A stretch of 11,108 nt of DNA from CAZZKF01 sp964654995 (lineage in GTDB: Bacteria; Pseudomonadota; Alphaproteobacteria; CAZZKF01), in the NCBI GenBank assembly GCA_964654995.1, contig CAZZKF010000078.1:1-11108 (forward strand), in the 5' to 3' direction. Positions 1 through 7,190 of this stretch are shown here, in pieces (within the stretch, counting starts at the first letter, position 1; each line of letters opens with the position of its first letter). Position numbers and translations under genes: made by a program. Below the pieces are notes generated by a model. The model ran no database searches, was not told the origin of the DNA, and saw only the letters and a list, made by a program, of their open reading frames with translations.

Positions 1-7
1 ATTAAAT

Positions 8-43
8 TAACACTTGTTTTTGACAGTGATGGTGTTATATATA
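8..43 (+). promoter_or_regulatory. AT-rich leader with inverted repeat, probable promoter/operator of the MerR operon
   Basis: The first 48 bases are far more AT-rich than the rest of the window. A 6-base inverted repeat, TAACAC at 8-13 and GTGTTA at 32-37, is perfect and separated by 18 bases. Inside it, TTGTTT (14-19) and TATATA (36-41 or 38-43) could act as -35 and -10 boxes at 16-18 base spacing. A better -35 match, TTGACA at 20-25, has no -10 box at the right distance. MerR proteins usually bind palindromes in the promoter spacer, so self-regulation by the adjacent MerR gene is a fair guess. No clear Shine-Dalgarno sequence precedes the ATG. The window edge cuts off further upstream sequence. 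Confidence 0.35.
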
Positions 44-48
44 GCGGC

Positions 49-477
49 ATGATGCCGAATGACACCGAACAGTTCTCGCTTGACGAGCTTTGCACCCTGA
101 CGGATCTGCCGCGGCGCACCGTGCGCTACTACATCCAGCAGGGCCTCGTCGACCGGCCCAAGGGCGCCAAGCGCGGCGCCTATTACACGCGGGTCCATCT
201 TGAGCAGCTCTTGACCATCCGCAAGTGGCAGCGCGCCGGCCTCAATCTCGAGCGCATTCGCGAGCTCCTGTCCGAGCCCGAAGGCGGCGCGCCGCTGCCA
301 CCGGTGCGCCAGCGCCGTCCCGGCGATGTCAGCGTACGCAGCCACATCCTTTTGCGCCCGGGTGTCGAGCTGGTCATCGATCCGGGCGAAGCCGGGCTGA
401 CACCGGAGGTGATGCGCAGGCTCGCCGGTGACATTGCGGCGCATCTGGACAAGCTGAAGAAGGAGACAGCGCCATGA
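49..477 (+). CDS. MerR-family transcriptional regulator
   Basis: A 142-residue DNA-binding protein. Residues 10-34 form the typical MerR winged helix-turn-helix (LDELCTLTDLPRRTVRYYIQ), followed by the wing with G39-A40-K41-R42-G43-A44-Y45-Y46. A second helical stretch (50-75, LEQLLTIRKWQRAGLNLERI) fits the rest of the MerR fold. The C-terminal part (95-140) is short, with no cysteine cluster for metal sensing, so the signal is unknown. It overlaps the VIT/vWA gene by 4 bases (ATGA at 474-477), so the two are almost surely co-translated and the regulator probably controls that operon. ATG codons at 49 and 52 are both possible starts, and neither has a good ribosome site. Family assignment is confident; ligand and target are not known. 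Confidence 0.9.
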   Translation: MMPNDTEQFSLDELCTLTDLPRRTVRYYIQQGLVDRPKGAKRGAYYTRVHLEQLLTIRKWQRAGLNLERIRELLSEPEGGAPLPPVRQRRPGDVSVRSHILLRPGVELVIDPGEAGLTPEVMRRLAGDIAAHLDKLKKETAP

Positions 478-2705
478 GAGCAAGCGCAGCAGCGGTTCTG
501 GAAAGCCTCGAGGGCGAGGCCGTGGTCTTGGAAGACGTACGCGTCGAGGCCACGATCAACGACCTTCTGGCCGACGTCACCGTCACCCAACGTTATCGCA
601 ATCCGGAAAAGCGCAACGTCGAGGCGGTCTACACCTTTCCGCTTCCCCTCGACGGCGTGCTGCTCGATTTCACGGTCGAGATCGGCGACCGCCGGCTGGC
701 CGGCACGGTGGTCGAGAAGGCCAAGGCCGAGCGGCGCTATGAAGACGCGATCACCGACGGTGATGCCGCCATCCTGCTGGAGCAGGCCGAGCCGGGGCTC
801 TATACGGCGAGCGTCGGCAACATTCTGCCGGGTGAGACGGTCACGGTCCGCTTCCGCTATGGCCTGCTGCTGCGCTGGAACGGGGATCGTGTGCGCTTCC
901 AGATGTCCACCACCATCGCGCCCCGTTATGGCGATCCGGAAAGCCAGGGCGGGCTGTCCCCCCATCAGGCGCCGACATACGCCTTCGACGCAAAGCGCGC
1001 CTTCGGCCTGCGGGTTACGGTGCGCGGGCTTCTCAAGGACGCCCGCTTCAATTCCTCTTCCCATGACGTGAGCATCGAGGAACGTGCCGGGGAGACGATC
1101 ATCGCGCTCACCGGCGCACCGGCGATGGATCGCGACTTCGTTCTCGAGGCAAAGGCCCGGCGGCCCGAGTCGGGTGGCGCCCTGCTGGCCCGCGATGGTG
1201 ACGGCTGGGTGGCGTTGGCGAGCTTCCGACCCGAGATCACGGAGGCCGATGGCCATGTTCGGCGCAGCATCAAGATTGTGGTCGACTGCTCCGGCTCGAT
1301 GGGCGGCGATTCGATTGCCCAGGCCCGAGCCGCGCTCGAGCGCATTCTTGATGGTCTGCATCCGGGCGACCTGTTCGAGATCATCGCCTTCGGAAGCACC
1401 TGGCAAGGCCTGTTCGGGTGCGAAAAGCCGGTCACCGAGTGGACGCTGGCCAAGGCCCGACAGTTTGTGCGCCGGCTCGATGCCGACATGGGTGGCACCG
1501 AGATCGCCGATGCCCTCAACGCCGCCTATGCGGTGCGCGGCAAGTCCAACCTGCCGCGCGATCTGCTGCTGATTACCGACGGCGAGGTCTGGGAGCGCGA
1601 CAAGGTGATTGCCCGGGCGAAAGCCTCCGGTCACCGCATCTTTACGGTCGGCGTCGGCAGCGCCGTCAACGAAGGCCTGGTGCGCGACCTTGCCGCGGCC
1701 ACCGGCGGCGCCTGCGAGCTGGTGGCGCCGCGCGACGACATGGCGGTGCGTATCCACCGGCATTTCCAGCGCCTGTATGCGCCGCATGCGGTGAAAGCCG
1801 ACGTCCACTGGCCAAAGCCTGCTCGGAACAGCGTGCCCGATCCGATCGGCCCGATTTACGGCGGCGATACGATCCATGTCTTCGCCTGGTTTGCCGAAAA
1901 ACCCGAAGGCCCGGTACGTCTGGAGGTGACCCTGGCCGATGGGCACAGGGTCCGCCATGATGCCGCAATCGTTCCGGCGGACGACGGCCCGGTCCCGATG
2001 CCGGCATCGGAGGGGGCGTCTTTGCCGACTTTGGCGCGCCTCGCGGCGGCCCGGCGCCTGGCCACGCTCGAGGATCGCACGGCGGCGACCGAACTCGCCC
2101 TGCGCTACCAGCTGGTGAGCGCCTGGACCGATTATATCGTCGTTCATGTCCGGGCTGAGGACGAGAAGGCCGACGATCTGCCCGACATCATCAAGGTTCC
2201 CCAGGTCGTCGCTGCCGGCTGGCACGGCACGGGAACAGTGTTCGCCGAGCGAATGGAGGTTCGCGCTCTGCGCTGCTATGACATGGTATTGGACCAGCGG
2301 CCTCGTGAGGTGGCCCGGTCCCGAGAACCGGACTGTGGTTTTCTTCTCAAACCGGAGCCGGATAGCAGGACCCTCGGCCCGGCCGCCCTCGTTGCCCTGC
2401 TGAACAGTCGATCGGTGCCGCCGGTCCCGACCCTCGATGAGCTCGACTCCTGGGGGCTGCCCGATGCGGTGATCGCGCCTCTCGAGGAGCTTGTGGCCAG
2501 CGGTGCGGACGAAGACGCCGTGGTTCTCGCCTTCCTCCATCTGCTGGCGAACTCGGAAGCCGGGCGGGGGCTCAAGCGGCAAACACGCCGAGAGATCCTC
2601 AAGGCGTTCAAGCAAACAGGCCCGGACCCCGCCCTCATCGAGGCCGTGCGCGAAGCGCTGAAGGACTGGCCGGCGTGGAATGTCATGGAGGGTCAGGAGG
2701 GGTAA
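474..2705 (+). CDS. VIT and von Willebrand factor A (vWA) domain protein, cytosolic
   Basis: A 743-residue protein. Residues about 5-135 match a VIT domain (vault/inter-alpha-trypsin type), with TQRYRNPEKRNVEAVYTFPL at 38-57 and a conserved NILPGETVTVRF segment at 116-127. A vWA domain follows at about 263-435 with a complete MIDAS metal site: D271-x-S273-x-S275, T342 and the T368-D369-G370 loop. From about 440 to 743 there is a further beta-rich then helical region that I cannot assign. No signal peptide, membrane span or sortase motif is visible, unlike many secreted bacterial VIT-vWA proteins, so it should act in the cytosol as a metal-dependent protein-binding scaffold. A strong Shine-Dalgarno (AAGGAG, 460-465) supports the ATG at 474. 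vWA proteins often partner AAA+ ATPases, and one is encoded nearby; a link between the two is inference. Confidence 0.88.
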   Translation: MRASAAAVLESLEGEAVVLEDVRVEATINDLLADVTVTQRYRNPEKRNVEAVYTFPLPLDGVLLDFTVEIGDRRLAGTVVEKAKAERRYEDAITDGDAAILLEQAEPGLYTASVGNILPGETVTVRFRYGLLLRWNGDRVRFQMSTTIAPRYGDPESQGGLSPHQAPTYAFDAKRAFGLRVTVRGLLKDARFNSSSHDVSIEERAGETIIALTGAPAMDRDFVLEAKARRPESGGALLARDGDGWVALASFRPEITEADGHVRRSIKIVVDCSGSMGGDSIAQARAALERILDGLHPGDLFEIIAFGSTWQGLFGCEKPVTEWTLAKARQFVRRLDADMGGTEIADALNAAYAVRGKSNLPRDLLLITDGEVWERDKVIARAKASGHRIFTVGVGSAVNEGLVRDLAAATGGACELVAPRDDMAVRIHRHFQRLYAPHAVKADVHWPKPARNSVPDPIGPIYGGDTIHVFAWFAEKPEGPVRLEVTLADGHRVRHDAAIVPADDGPVPMPASEGASLPTLARLAAARRLATLEDRTAATELALRYQLVSAWTDYIVVHVRAEDEKADDLPDIIKVPQVVAAGWHGTGTVFAERMEVRALRCYDMVLDQRPREVARSREPDCGFLLKPEPDSRTLGPAALVALLNSRSVPPVPTLDELDSWGLPDAVIAPLEELVASGADEDAVVLAFLHLLANSEAGRGLKRQTRREILKAFKQTGPDPALIEAVREALKDWPAWNVMEGQEG

Positions 2706-2749
2706 GCGCGGCGGCGACCGATCCGAATCATCTTTGAAGAGCCAGTCTG

Positions 2750-3706
2750 ATGAAATCCTTCAATGACTTCGATCAGATGTTCCGGCAACTGGAACGGCGG
2801 TCCGGCAACGATCCGTCGCGGATCGCCTGGCTGGTCAAGAACTGTCCTGACATGCGGCGGATCATCGGCAAGTTGTATTTCTGGGACATCGGGTTCCAAT
2901 CGGAACTTGCCACTCGCCGATACCGTTGCAATGTGCCAGCTTGGTTTCTGGAACGATACAGGTCTTACAAGGAGCGCTTCGGTTCGGAGGTTGACAAGGT
3001 CTACGGAACACTCTCTCTCTTGGCTCTTGTCGACGAAGAAGTTGACGGCGTGTCCGCAGAGGAGATTCTCAATCCCGGCGTGCATCCATCTTCTGATGAC
3101 GCTGGCGACAGCGATACTGCACCACAATTCCTCTCAGGAGAAGCGACCGAAGCCGTGGAATTCATGATCCACTGGCTGTGGAACATGCATGAGGGCTCGG
3201 ACCACGCCGACGATTTGAGGTTGGGTCTGGACGCATGGGACTGGTTCAGAGAGACGGTCGGCATCGACCTTGCGGAAATCGAAGAGCGATGGAACAGGCT
3301 GCCGCGTGCGCTGATACCGACTCATGTCGAGACATCAGCCAGCACCCGTGGCGGAGATGGGCTCATTGATCTCCTGGATGATGCGACCAAGGCCTATGTG
3401 TTTGGCCTGCCGGCCGCGGCGATCGCCATGTGTCGGGCCGTCTGCGAATTGGTGCTCAGGGACTTCTATTTCGACGGCGATGGGAAGGAGGAAGCGCTTG
3501 GTCGGCTGGCCTATCTTGCCGAGAAAAGATACCAGCACGTGAAGGAACTCAAACTTCGCCATTACATCAGACAGGCGAACCGCGTGATGCACGATTACCG
3601 GGGCAACACGCTCTCCGATGACCAGCTCGATGCTGTTCGTGAGTTCCTGGAAGCAACGAAAACGCTGATCGAGCGGGCACCTCAGAAGCCGGCGGGAGGG
3701 CCGTAG
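2750..3706 (+). CDS. Hypothetical protein with C-terminal DUF4145/HEPN-like domain
   Basis: A 318-residue protein without signal peptide or membrane span. The last third (about 204-310) has the layout of DUF4145-type HEPN-like helical domains: L-x2-A-x3-Y at 209-216, an A-rich helix with R229 and E233, then I273-R274-x2-N277-x3-H281. R274 and H281 form an R-x6-H motif, within the R-x4-6-H spacing of HEPN ribonucleases. The N-terminal 200 residues are charged and tryptophan-rich and I do not recognise them. The gene follows the VIT/vWA gene after 44 bases with a weak ribosome site (GAAGAG, 2736-2741), so it is probably in the same operon. Its codon use is visibly less GC-biased than its upstream neighbour, hinting at separate acquisition. 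RNase activity is inference; many DUF4145 proteins have no shown activity. Confidence 0.75.
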   Translation: MKSFNDFDQMFRQLERRSGNDPSRIAWLVKNCPDMRRIIGKLYFWDIGFQSELATRRYRCNVPAWFLERYRSYKERFGSEVDKVYGTLSLLALVDEEVDGVSAEEILNPGVHPSSDDAGDSDTAPQFLSGEATEAVEFMIHWLWNMHEGSDHADDLRLGLDAWDWFRETVGIDLAEIEERWNRLPRALIPTHVETSASTRGGDGLIDLLDDATKAYVFGLPAAAIAMCRAVCELVLRDFYFDGDGKEEALGRLAYLAEKRYQHVKELKLRHYIRQANRVMHDYRGNTLSDDQLDAVREFLEATKTLIERAPQKPAGGP

Positions 3707-3722
3707 GCAGATATCAGCGTAC

Positions 3723-3742
3723 GCTCAAGGACATTCCTGAGC
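3723..3742 (+). terminator. Hairpin just after the DUF4145/HEPN-like gene, weak terminator candidate
   Basis: Seventeen bases after the stop codon, GCTC-A-AGGA (3723-3731) can pair with TCCTGAGC (3735-3742) around a CAT triloop, with a single bulged A. That gives an 8-pair stem. No T-run follows, so it is not a classical rho-independent terminator. It may be an attenuator, an RNA 3' end stabiliser or chance. Just before it lies a 10-base palindrome (AGCGTACGCT, 3716-3725) that overlaps the stem. Confidence 0.3.
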
Positions 3743-3799
3743 CGCCAAGACCATACCCAAGCGTTCAATCCGAACCGAGGCTGGTCTGCTTCGAAAATC

Positions 3800-3826
3800 C
3801 ACATACGTCCGTTTCTGACGTATTTG
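3800..3826. promoter_or_regulatory. Palindromic operator before the AAA+ ATPase gene
   Basis: ATACGTC (3803-3809) and GACGTAT (3817-3823) are perfect inverted repeats around a 7-base spacer. The symmetry extends outward to CA/TG (3800-3801 and 3825-3826) after one mismatch. It sits 42 bases before the ATG at 3865, where a repressor would cover the promoter or early leader. A second site with 17 of 21 identical bases lies at 10279-10299, and the sequences on either side of the two sites are unrelated. The WYL regulator two genes downstream is the most likely binder, since relatives such as BrxR and CapW repress their own operons through inverted repeats. The binder is inference; the repeat itself is read directly. 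I cannot pick a convincing -35/-10 pair here. Confidence 0.65.
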
Positions 3827-3864
3827 TTCCTTACCATCCGTCTTCGGACAAGGCGGAGATTGAG

Positions 3865-5976
3865 ATGTCCGGAAACTTCGAGCGGCGGGTGACCGCCATC
3901 TATCTGAAGAACTTTATCGGCTGCACGGCGCGAACCTCGATCGAGGCCCTGGCGCTGGACAGCTGGCTCGAAAGCAATGCCGAGTTTCTCGATATCGAAT
4001 ACATCCGCCCCGACCGTGACTCCTGTAGCGAAAGACCGACAAGATGGGAGTTGCGACGACGCAGAAAGATCACCCTGGAGGAATGGCACCAGATCGAGGA
4101 CGTCGTTCAGGACCTGTTCGATACCTTCAAGACGGCCCGTCCCGCATGTCGCGATCGCAACCTGGCGATGACCGCCCGGCATTTCGGGCTTGATGATATC
4201 GAGACCGGAATTCTGGATATCGTCCTGCGTTATTGCAACGGCGAAGCGCTGGAGAGTTTTTTCGACAGTTTCTTCCGGTGTCATGCGCTCTCGGCCATCG
4301 AGATCATGGCCCGGTTGCTCGGGGTCAAGAGAATGCAGGTGGAACGCCGGCTTCTGGCCGATTCCCGGCTGCAGAAATACGGGTTCCTGGTGAGTGAGGT
4401 TGCACGCAATTCCAATCTGGATATGGCGTACAGGCCATCGCATCGTCTGCTGCGCGCCTTGTCGCTTCCCGCCCGTACATTCGCCGACATCCAGAGGAAC
4501 ATTGTCTCCGCACCGGCGAAATCGGACCTTCACTGGACCGACTACGACCATATCGCGAGCGAGCGCGATTATGTCTGCCGTCTTCTCAAGGGGGCCATCG
4601 CCAGAAGGGCGCGCGGCATAAACATACTTCTCTATGGTGGTCCGGGTACCGGAAAGACCGAGTTCGCGAAGGTCCTGGCAGGCCATATCGGCGCCGACCT
4701 CTACGGCGTCGGAGAGGTCGGTGATCAGGGCCGGGAGCCGTCGCGCGATGAACGCCTGGCCGACGTGCTGTTGTGCCAGCGGCTGCTCTCCGAGCAGAAA
4801 AAGACGATCATCCTGTTCGATGAGATGGATGATCTGATTTCGGGCGACCCGGTATCGCGGACTTTCGGCATCGGCGCATCCGCGGGTGAAAAAGGCTCCA
4901 AGGTCTTTCTCAATCGCCTGCTCGAAAACAACCGGGTTCCGGCGATCTGGATCACCAACTCGGTCCGATATTTCGATCCGGCGGTGCTGCGCCGCATGAC
5001 CATGGCCATCGAGATACGTGTGCCCTCGGTAGCGGTTCGCGAGCGGGTCTGGCGACGCACCCTGGAGCGCGAGCGCTTTGACCTTCCCGAGAACGAGGTT
5101 CGCCGTCTGGCCCGGGAATTCGACTCGCCTCCGGGGCTGGCCGTAACCGCCGTTCGCGGCGCCAGGCTGGCCGGTGCCGGGATCGAGCAAATCCGCCTCT
5201 CCGTGCGTTCTGCGGCCAAGGCCATGGCCGGCGGGCGCGAACGCCCGCCTGAGGCGCAAGCGCTTGCAGCCTACAACCCGGCCCTCATCAATCCGGATGT
5301 CGATCTGATCGCGGTCGCCCGGCGCCTTGCGCATTCCAACGCGCCGCGCAACGTCTCCTTTTGCCTCTACGGCCCGCCCGGCACCGGCAAGAGCGCCTTT
5401 GCCCGCTACCTGGCCGATCGATTGGGGATGGAGGTGCTGCACAAGCGGGCATCCGACCTCATCTCCATGTGGGTCGGCGGAACCGAAACAAACATTGCCG
5501 ACGCCTTTGCCGAGGCCCGGGCATCACATGCGGTGCTGATCTTCGATGAGGCGGACTCGCTGCTCCGCGATCGCGGCGGTGCGCAGAGATCCTGGGAGGT
5601 CACCCAGGTCAACGAAATGCTCACCTGGATGGAGGTGCATGACCTGCCGTTCGTCTGCACCACCAACCTCGAGGAAGGGCTCGATCGGGCGTCGCTCCGA
5701 CGGTTCACCTTCAAGGTCTCCTGCGACTATCTCGCTGCGGCTCAAGGCAGGGCCGCGTTCCGGCATTTCTTCGGCCTGGAGCCGCCGCGCAGACTTTCCG
5801 AGCTTGCCATGCTCACCCCCGGCGATTTCGCCGTCGTCAAACGCAAGGCCGCGATCATGGGCGTGGACCACGACTCGGACGCCTTGCTCGCGATGCTGGC
5901 CCGCGAATGTGCCGCCAAGCCGGGATACCGGTGCCCGATTGGCTTCAGAGCCAGATTTGATGCCGAAACTCGGTGA
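3865..5976 (+). CDS. Double AAA+ ATPase
   Basis: A 703-residue protein with two AAA+ modules. Residues 1-225 form a helical N-terminal region with a basic patch (R57-R67). Module 1 (about 227-455) has Walker A G258-G-P-G-T-G-K264-T265, Walker B I315-I-L-F-D319-E320, a sensor-1 N365 and paired arginines R376-R377. Module 2 (about 478-640) has Walker A G503-P-P-G-T-G-K509-S510, Walker B V557-L-I-F-D561-E562, sensor-1 N601 and R612-R613. Both sites look able to bind and hydrolyse ATP, which suggests a ring-shaped remodelling or unfolding machine. No protease, nuclease or membrane segment is seen, so the effector is probably another protein. The start ATG has a good ribosome site (GGCGGAG, 3852-3858). 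It lies 48 bases before the WYL gene and almost surely shares its transcript. The substrate is unknown. Confidence 0.92.
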   Translation: MSGNFERRVTAIYLKNFIGCTARTSIEALALDSWLESNAEFLDIEYIRPDRDSCSERPTRWELRRRRKITLEEWHQIEDVVQDLFDTFKTARPACRDRNLAMTARHFGLDDIETGILDIVLRYCNGEALESFFDSFFRCHALSAIEIMARLLGVKRMQVERRLLADSRLQKYGFLVSEVARNSNLDMAYRPSHRLLRALSLPARTFADIQRNIVSAPAKSDLHWTDYDHIASERDYVCRLLKGAIARRARGINILLYGGPGTGKTEFAKVLAGHIGADLYGVGEVGDQGREPSRDERLADVLLCQRLLSEQKKTIILFDEMDDLISGDPVSRTFGIGASAGEKGSKVFLNRLLENNRVPAIWITNSVRYFDPAVLRRMTMAIEIRVPSVAVRERVWRRTLERERFDLPENEVRRLAREFDSPPGLAVTAVRGARLAGAGIEQIRLSVRSAAKAMAGGRERPPEAQALAAYNPALINPDVDLIAVARRLAHSNAPRNVSFCLYGPPGTGKSAFARYLADRLGMEVLHKRASDLISMWVGGTETNIADAFAEARASHAVLIFDEADSLLRDRGGAQRSWEVTQVNEMLTWMEVHDLPFVCTTNLEEGLDRASLRRFTFKVSCDYLAAAQGRAAFRHFFGLEPPRRLSELAMLTPGDFAVVKRKAAIMGVDHDSDALLAMLARECAAKPGYRCPIGFRARFDAETR

Positions 5977-6024
5977 TATCGGGTCATGATGAGAAATCTG
6001 TCGAACCGATAGGAAAAAGGCCTC

Positions 6025-7074
6025 ATGCGCTACGCTCGGATGCAGGATTTGCTGAGGCTCGCCCTGGATATGCAGGCCAGCCGCAGCGGGATTTCCCTCG
6101 ACGACATCGGCCAAGAATACGATGTCGGGCGCCGCACGGCGGAGCGCATGCGCGACGCCATTCTGGCGGTGTTCCCGCAAGCGCAGGAAGTGGAAACCGG
6201 CGAGCGCACCAAACGCTGGCGGATCCCGGCCGGCACGCTCAACCGGTTCGTCGGGTTTTCCGCCGAGGAGCTGACCGAGCTGGAAGCGGCAATCATGGTG
6301 ATGCGCCAGCAAAACCTCGACAATCAGGCCGATATTCTGGCCGGGGTTTCGCAAAAGCTGCGGGCCCTCCTCCCGGACGGGGAGGCGCGCCGGCTCGAAC
6401 CCGATGTCGAGGCGCTGCTCGAGGCCGAGGGGCTTGCCATGCGCCCCGGCCCGAAACAGAAAGTCAGCACCGACGTGCTGGCCGACCTGCGCGAGGCCAT
6501 CAAGAAATGCGTGCAGGTCCGGATTCATTACCACGCGCGAACCACCGACCGGGTAAGCCGTCAGTATGTCTGCCCGTATGGATTCCTCTACGGCGACCGG
6601 CATTACCTGGTCGCCTACAGCATGAACCGCGCGGTGCGCGATTACCGCCTGTTCGTTCTCTCCAGGATCACCAGGGTCGAGGTGACCGATCGGCCTTTCC
6701 GAAGGCGGCGGGATTTTTCGCTGCAAGGCTACGCCGAGCGCAGCTTCGGCGTGTTTCAGGAAGAACCGGTGGATGTGGTCTGGAAGTTCTCGCCGGCGGC
6801 GGCCGATGATGCCGGGGCATTCCTGTTCCACCCGATCCAGACCATGGAGGCGTGCGACGACGGCTCGCTCATCGTTCACTTTCGCGCCGGCGGTCTGCGC
6901 GAGATGTGCTGGGAGCTGTTCCGCTGGGGCGACGAGGTCGAGGTCATCGCCCCCGAGGCCCTGCGGCAAATGTACGCGAACTGTCTGGCCGAGGCCGCCC
7001 GCGCGCTTGGCGATGGCGAGCACGGCGTTGAAGCTACACGCCATGCGGGCGATACTCGACGGGAGGCGAGATGA
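6025..7074 (+). CDS. WYL-domain transcriptional regulator
   Basis: A 349-residue regulator with the standard three-part layout. An N-terminal helix-turn-helix covers about 7-68 (SLDDIGQEYDVGRRTAERMR at 24-43, then a wing near RTKRW at 61-65). The WYL domain covers about 155-235, where the name-giving triplet reads H193-Y194-L195 followed by VAYS, and R208 lies in the DYRLFVLSRI strand. A WCX-like C-terminal extension follows at about 245-320. WYL proteins sense a ligand, thought in several cases to be nucleic acid or a nucleotide, and often repress defence operons. It lies 48 bases after the AAA+ gene with AGGAAAAAGG (6011-6020) as ribosome site. The palindromes at 3803-3823 and 10279-10299 are its best candidate targets. 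The family call is firm; ligand and sign of regulation are inferred. Confidence 0.9.
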   Translation: MRYARMQDLLRLALDMQASRSGISLDDIGQEYDVGRRTAERMRDAILAVFPQAQEVETGERTKRWRIPAGTLNRFVGFSAEELTELEAAIMVMRQQNLDNQADILAGVSQKLRALLPDGEARRLEPDVEALLEAEGLAMRPGPKQKVSTDVLADLREAIKKCVQVRIHYHARTTDRVSRQYVCPYGFLYGDRHYLVAYSMNRAVRDYRLFVLSRITRVEVTDRPFRRRRDFSLQGYAERSFGVFQEEPVDVVWKFSPAAADDAGAFLFHPIQTMEACDDGSLIVHFRAGGLREMCWELFRWGDEVEVIAPEALRQMYANCLAEAARALGDGEHGVEATRHAGDTRREAR

Positions 7075-7190
7075 CGATCTTCGAGCCGCCACAGTTTCGC
7101 AATGTCTTGTTAGGCCTTGGTTCAGCCGTTGGCGCGGGGGATCACAACATGGAAAGGCAAGCAGGTGACGGACCTTCAAACACGGGTTGA
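7071..7190 (+). CDS. Tiny coupled ORF, possible stub of a lost gene
   Basis: A 39-codon ORF begins with an ATG that overlaps the WYL stop codon (ATGA at 7071-7074) and has a strong ribosome site (GGGAGG, 7061-7066) four bases upstream. It starts MTIFEPPQFRNVLLGLGSAV and ends inside the beginning of the nuclease gene. Starts this well placed usually belong to real operon genes, yet the product is too short for any fold I recognise. It may be a translational coupler that carries ribosomes to the nuclease start at 7165, a small protein, or the 5' remnant of a longer gene replaced when the nuclease gene arrived. The ribosome site could also be chance in GC-rich DNA. Confidence 0.3.
   Translation: MTIFEPPQFRNVLLGLGSAVGAGDHNMERQAGDGPSNTG

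Noticed and set aside
183..2615. 810-codon open frame on the minus strand opposite the VIT/vWA gene
   Set aside because: It mirrors a gene with clear VIT and vWA motifs; the product is rich in R, H, G and A with no domain pattern, as expected for an antisense shadow in GC-rich DNA.
5973..6809. 278-codon plus-strand frame overlapping the WYL gene
   Set aside because: Arginine- and glycine-rich out-of-frame translation of the WYL gene, with no independent motif.
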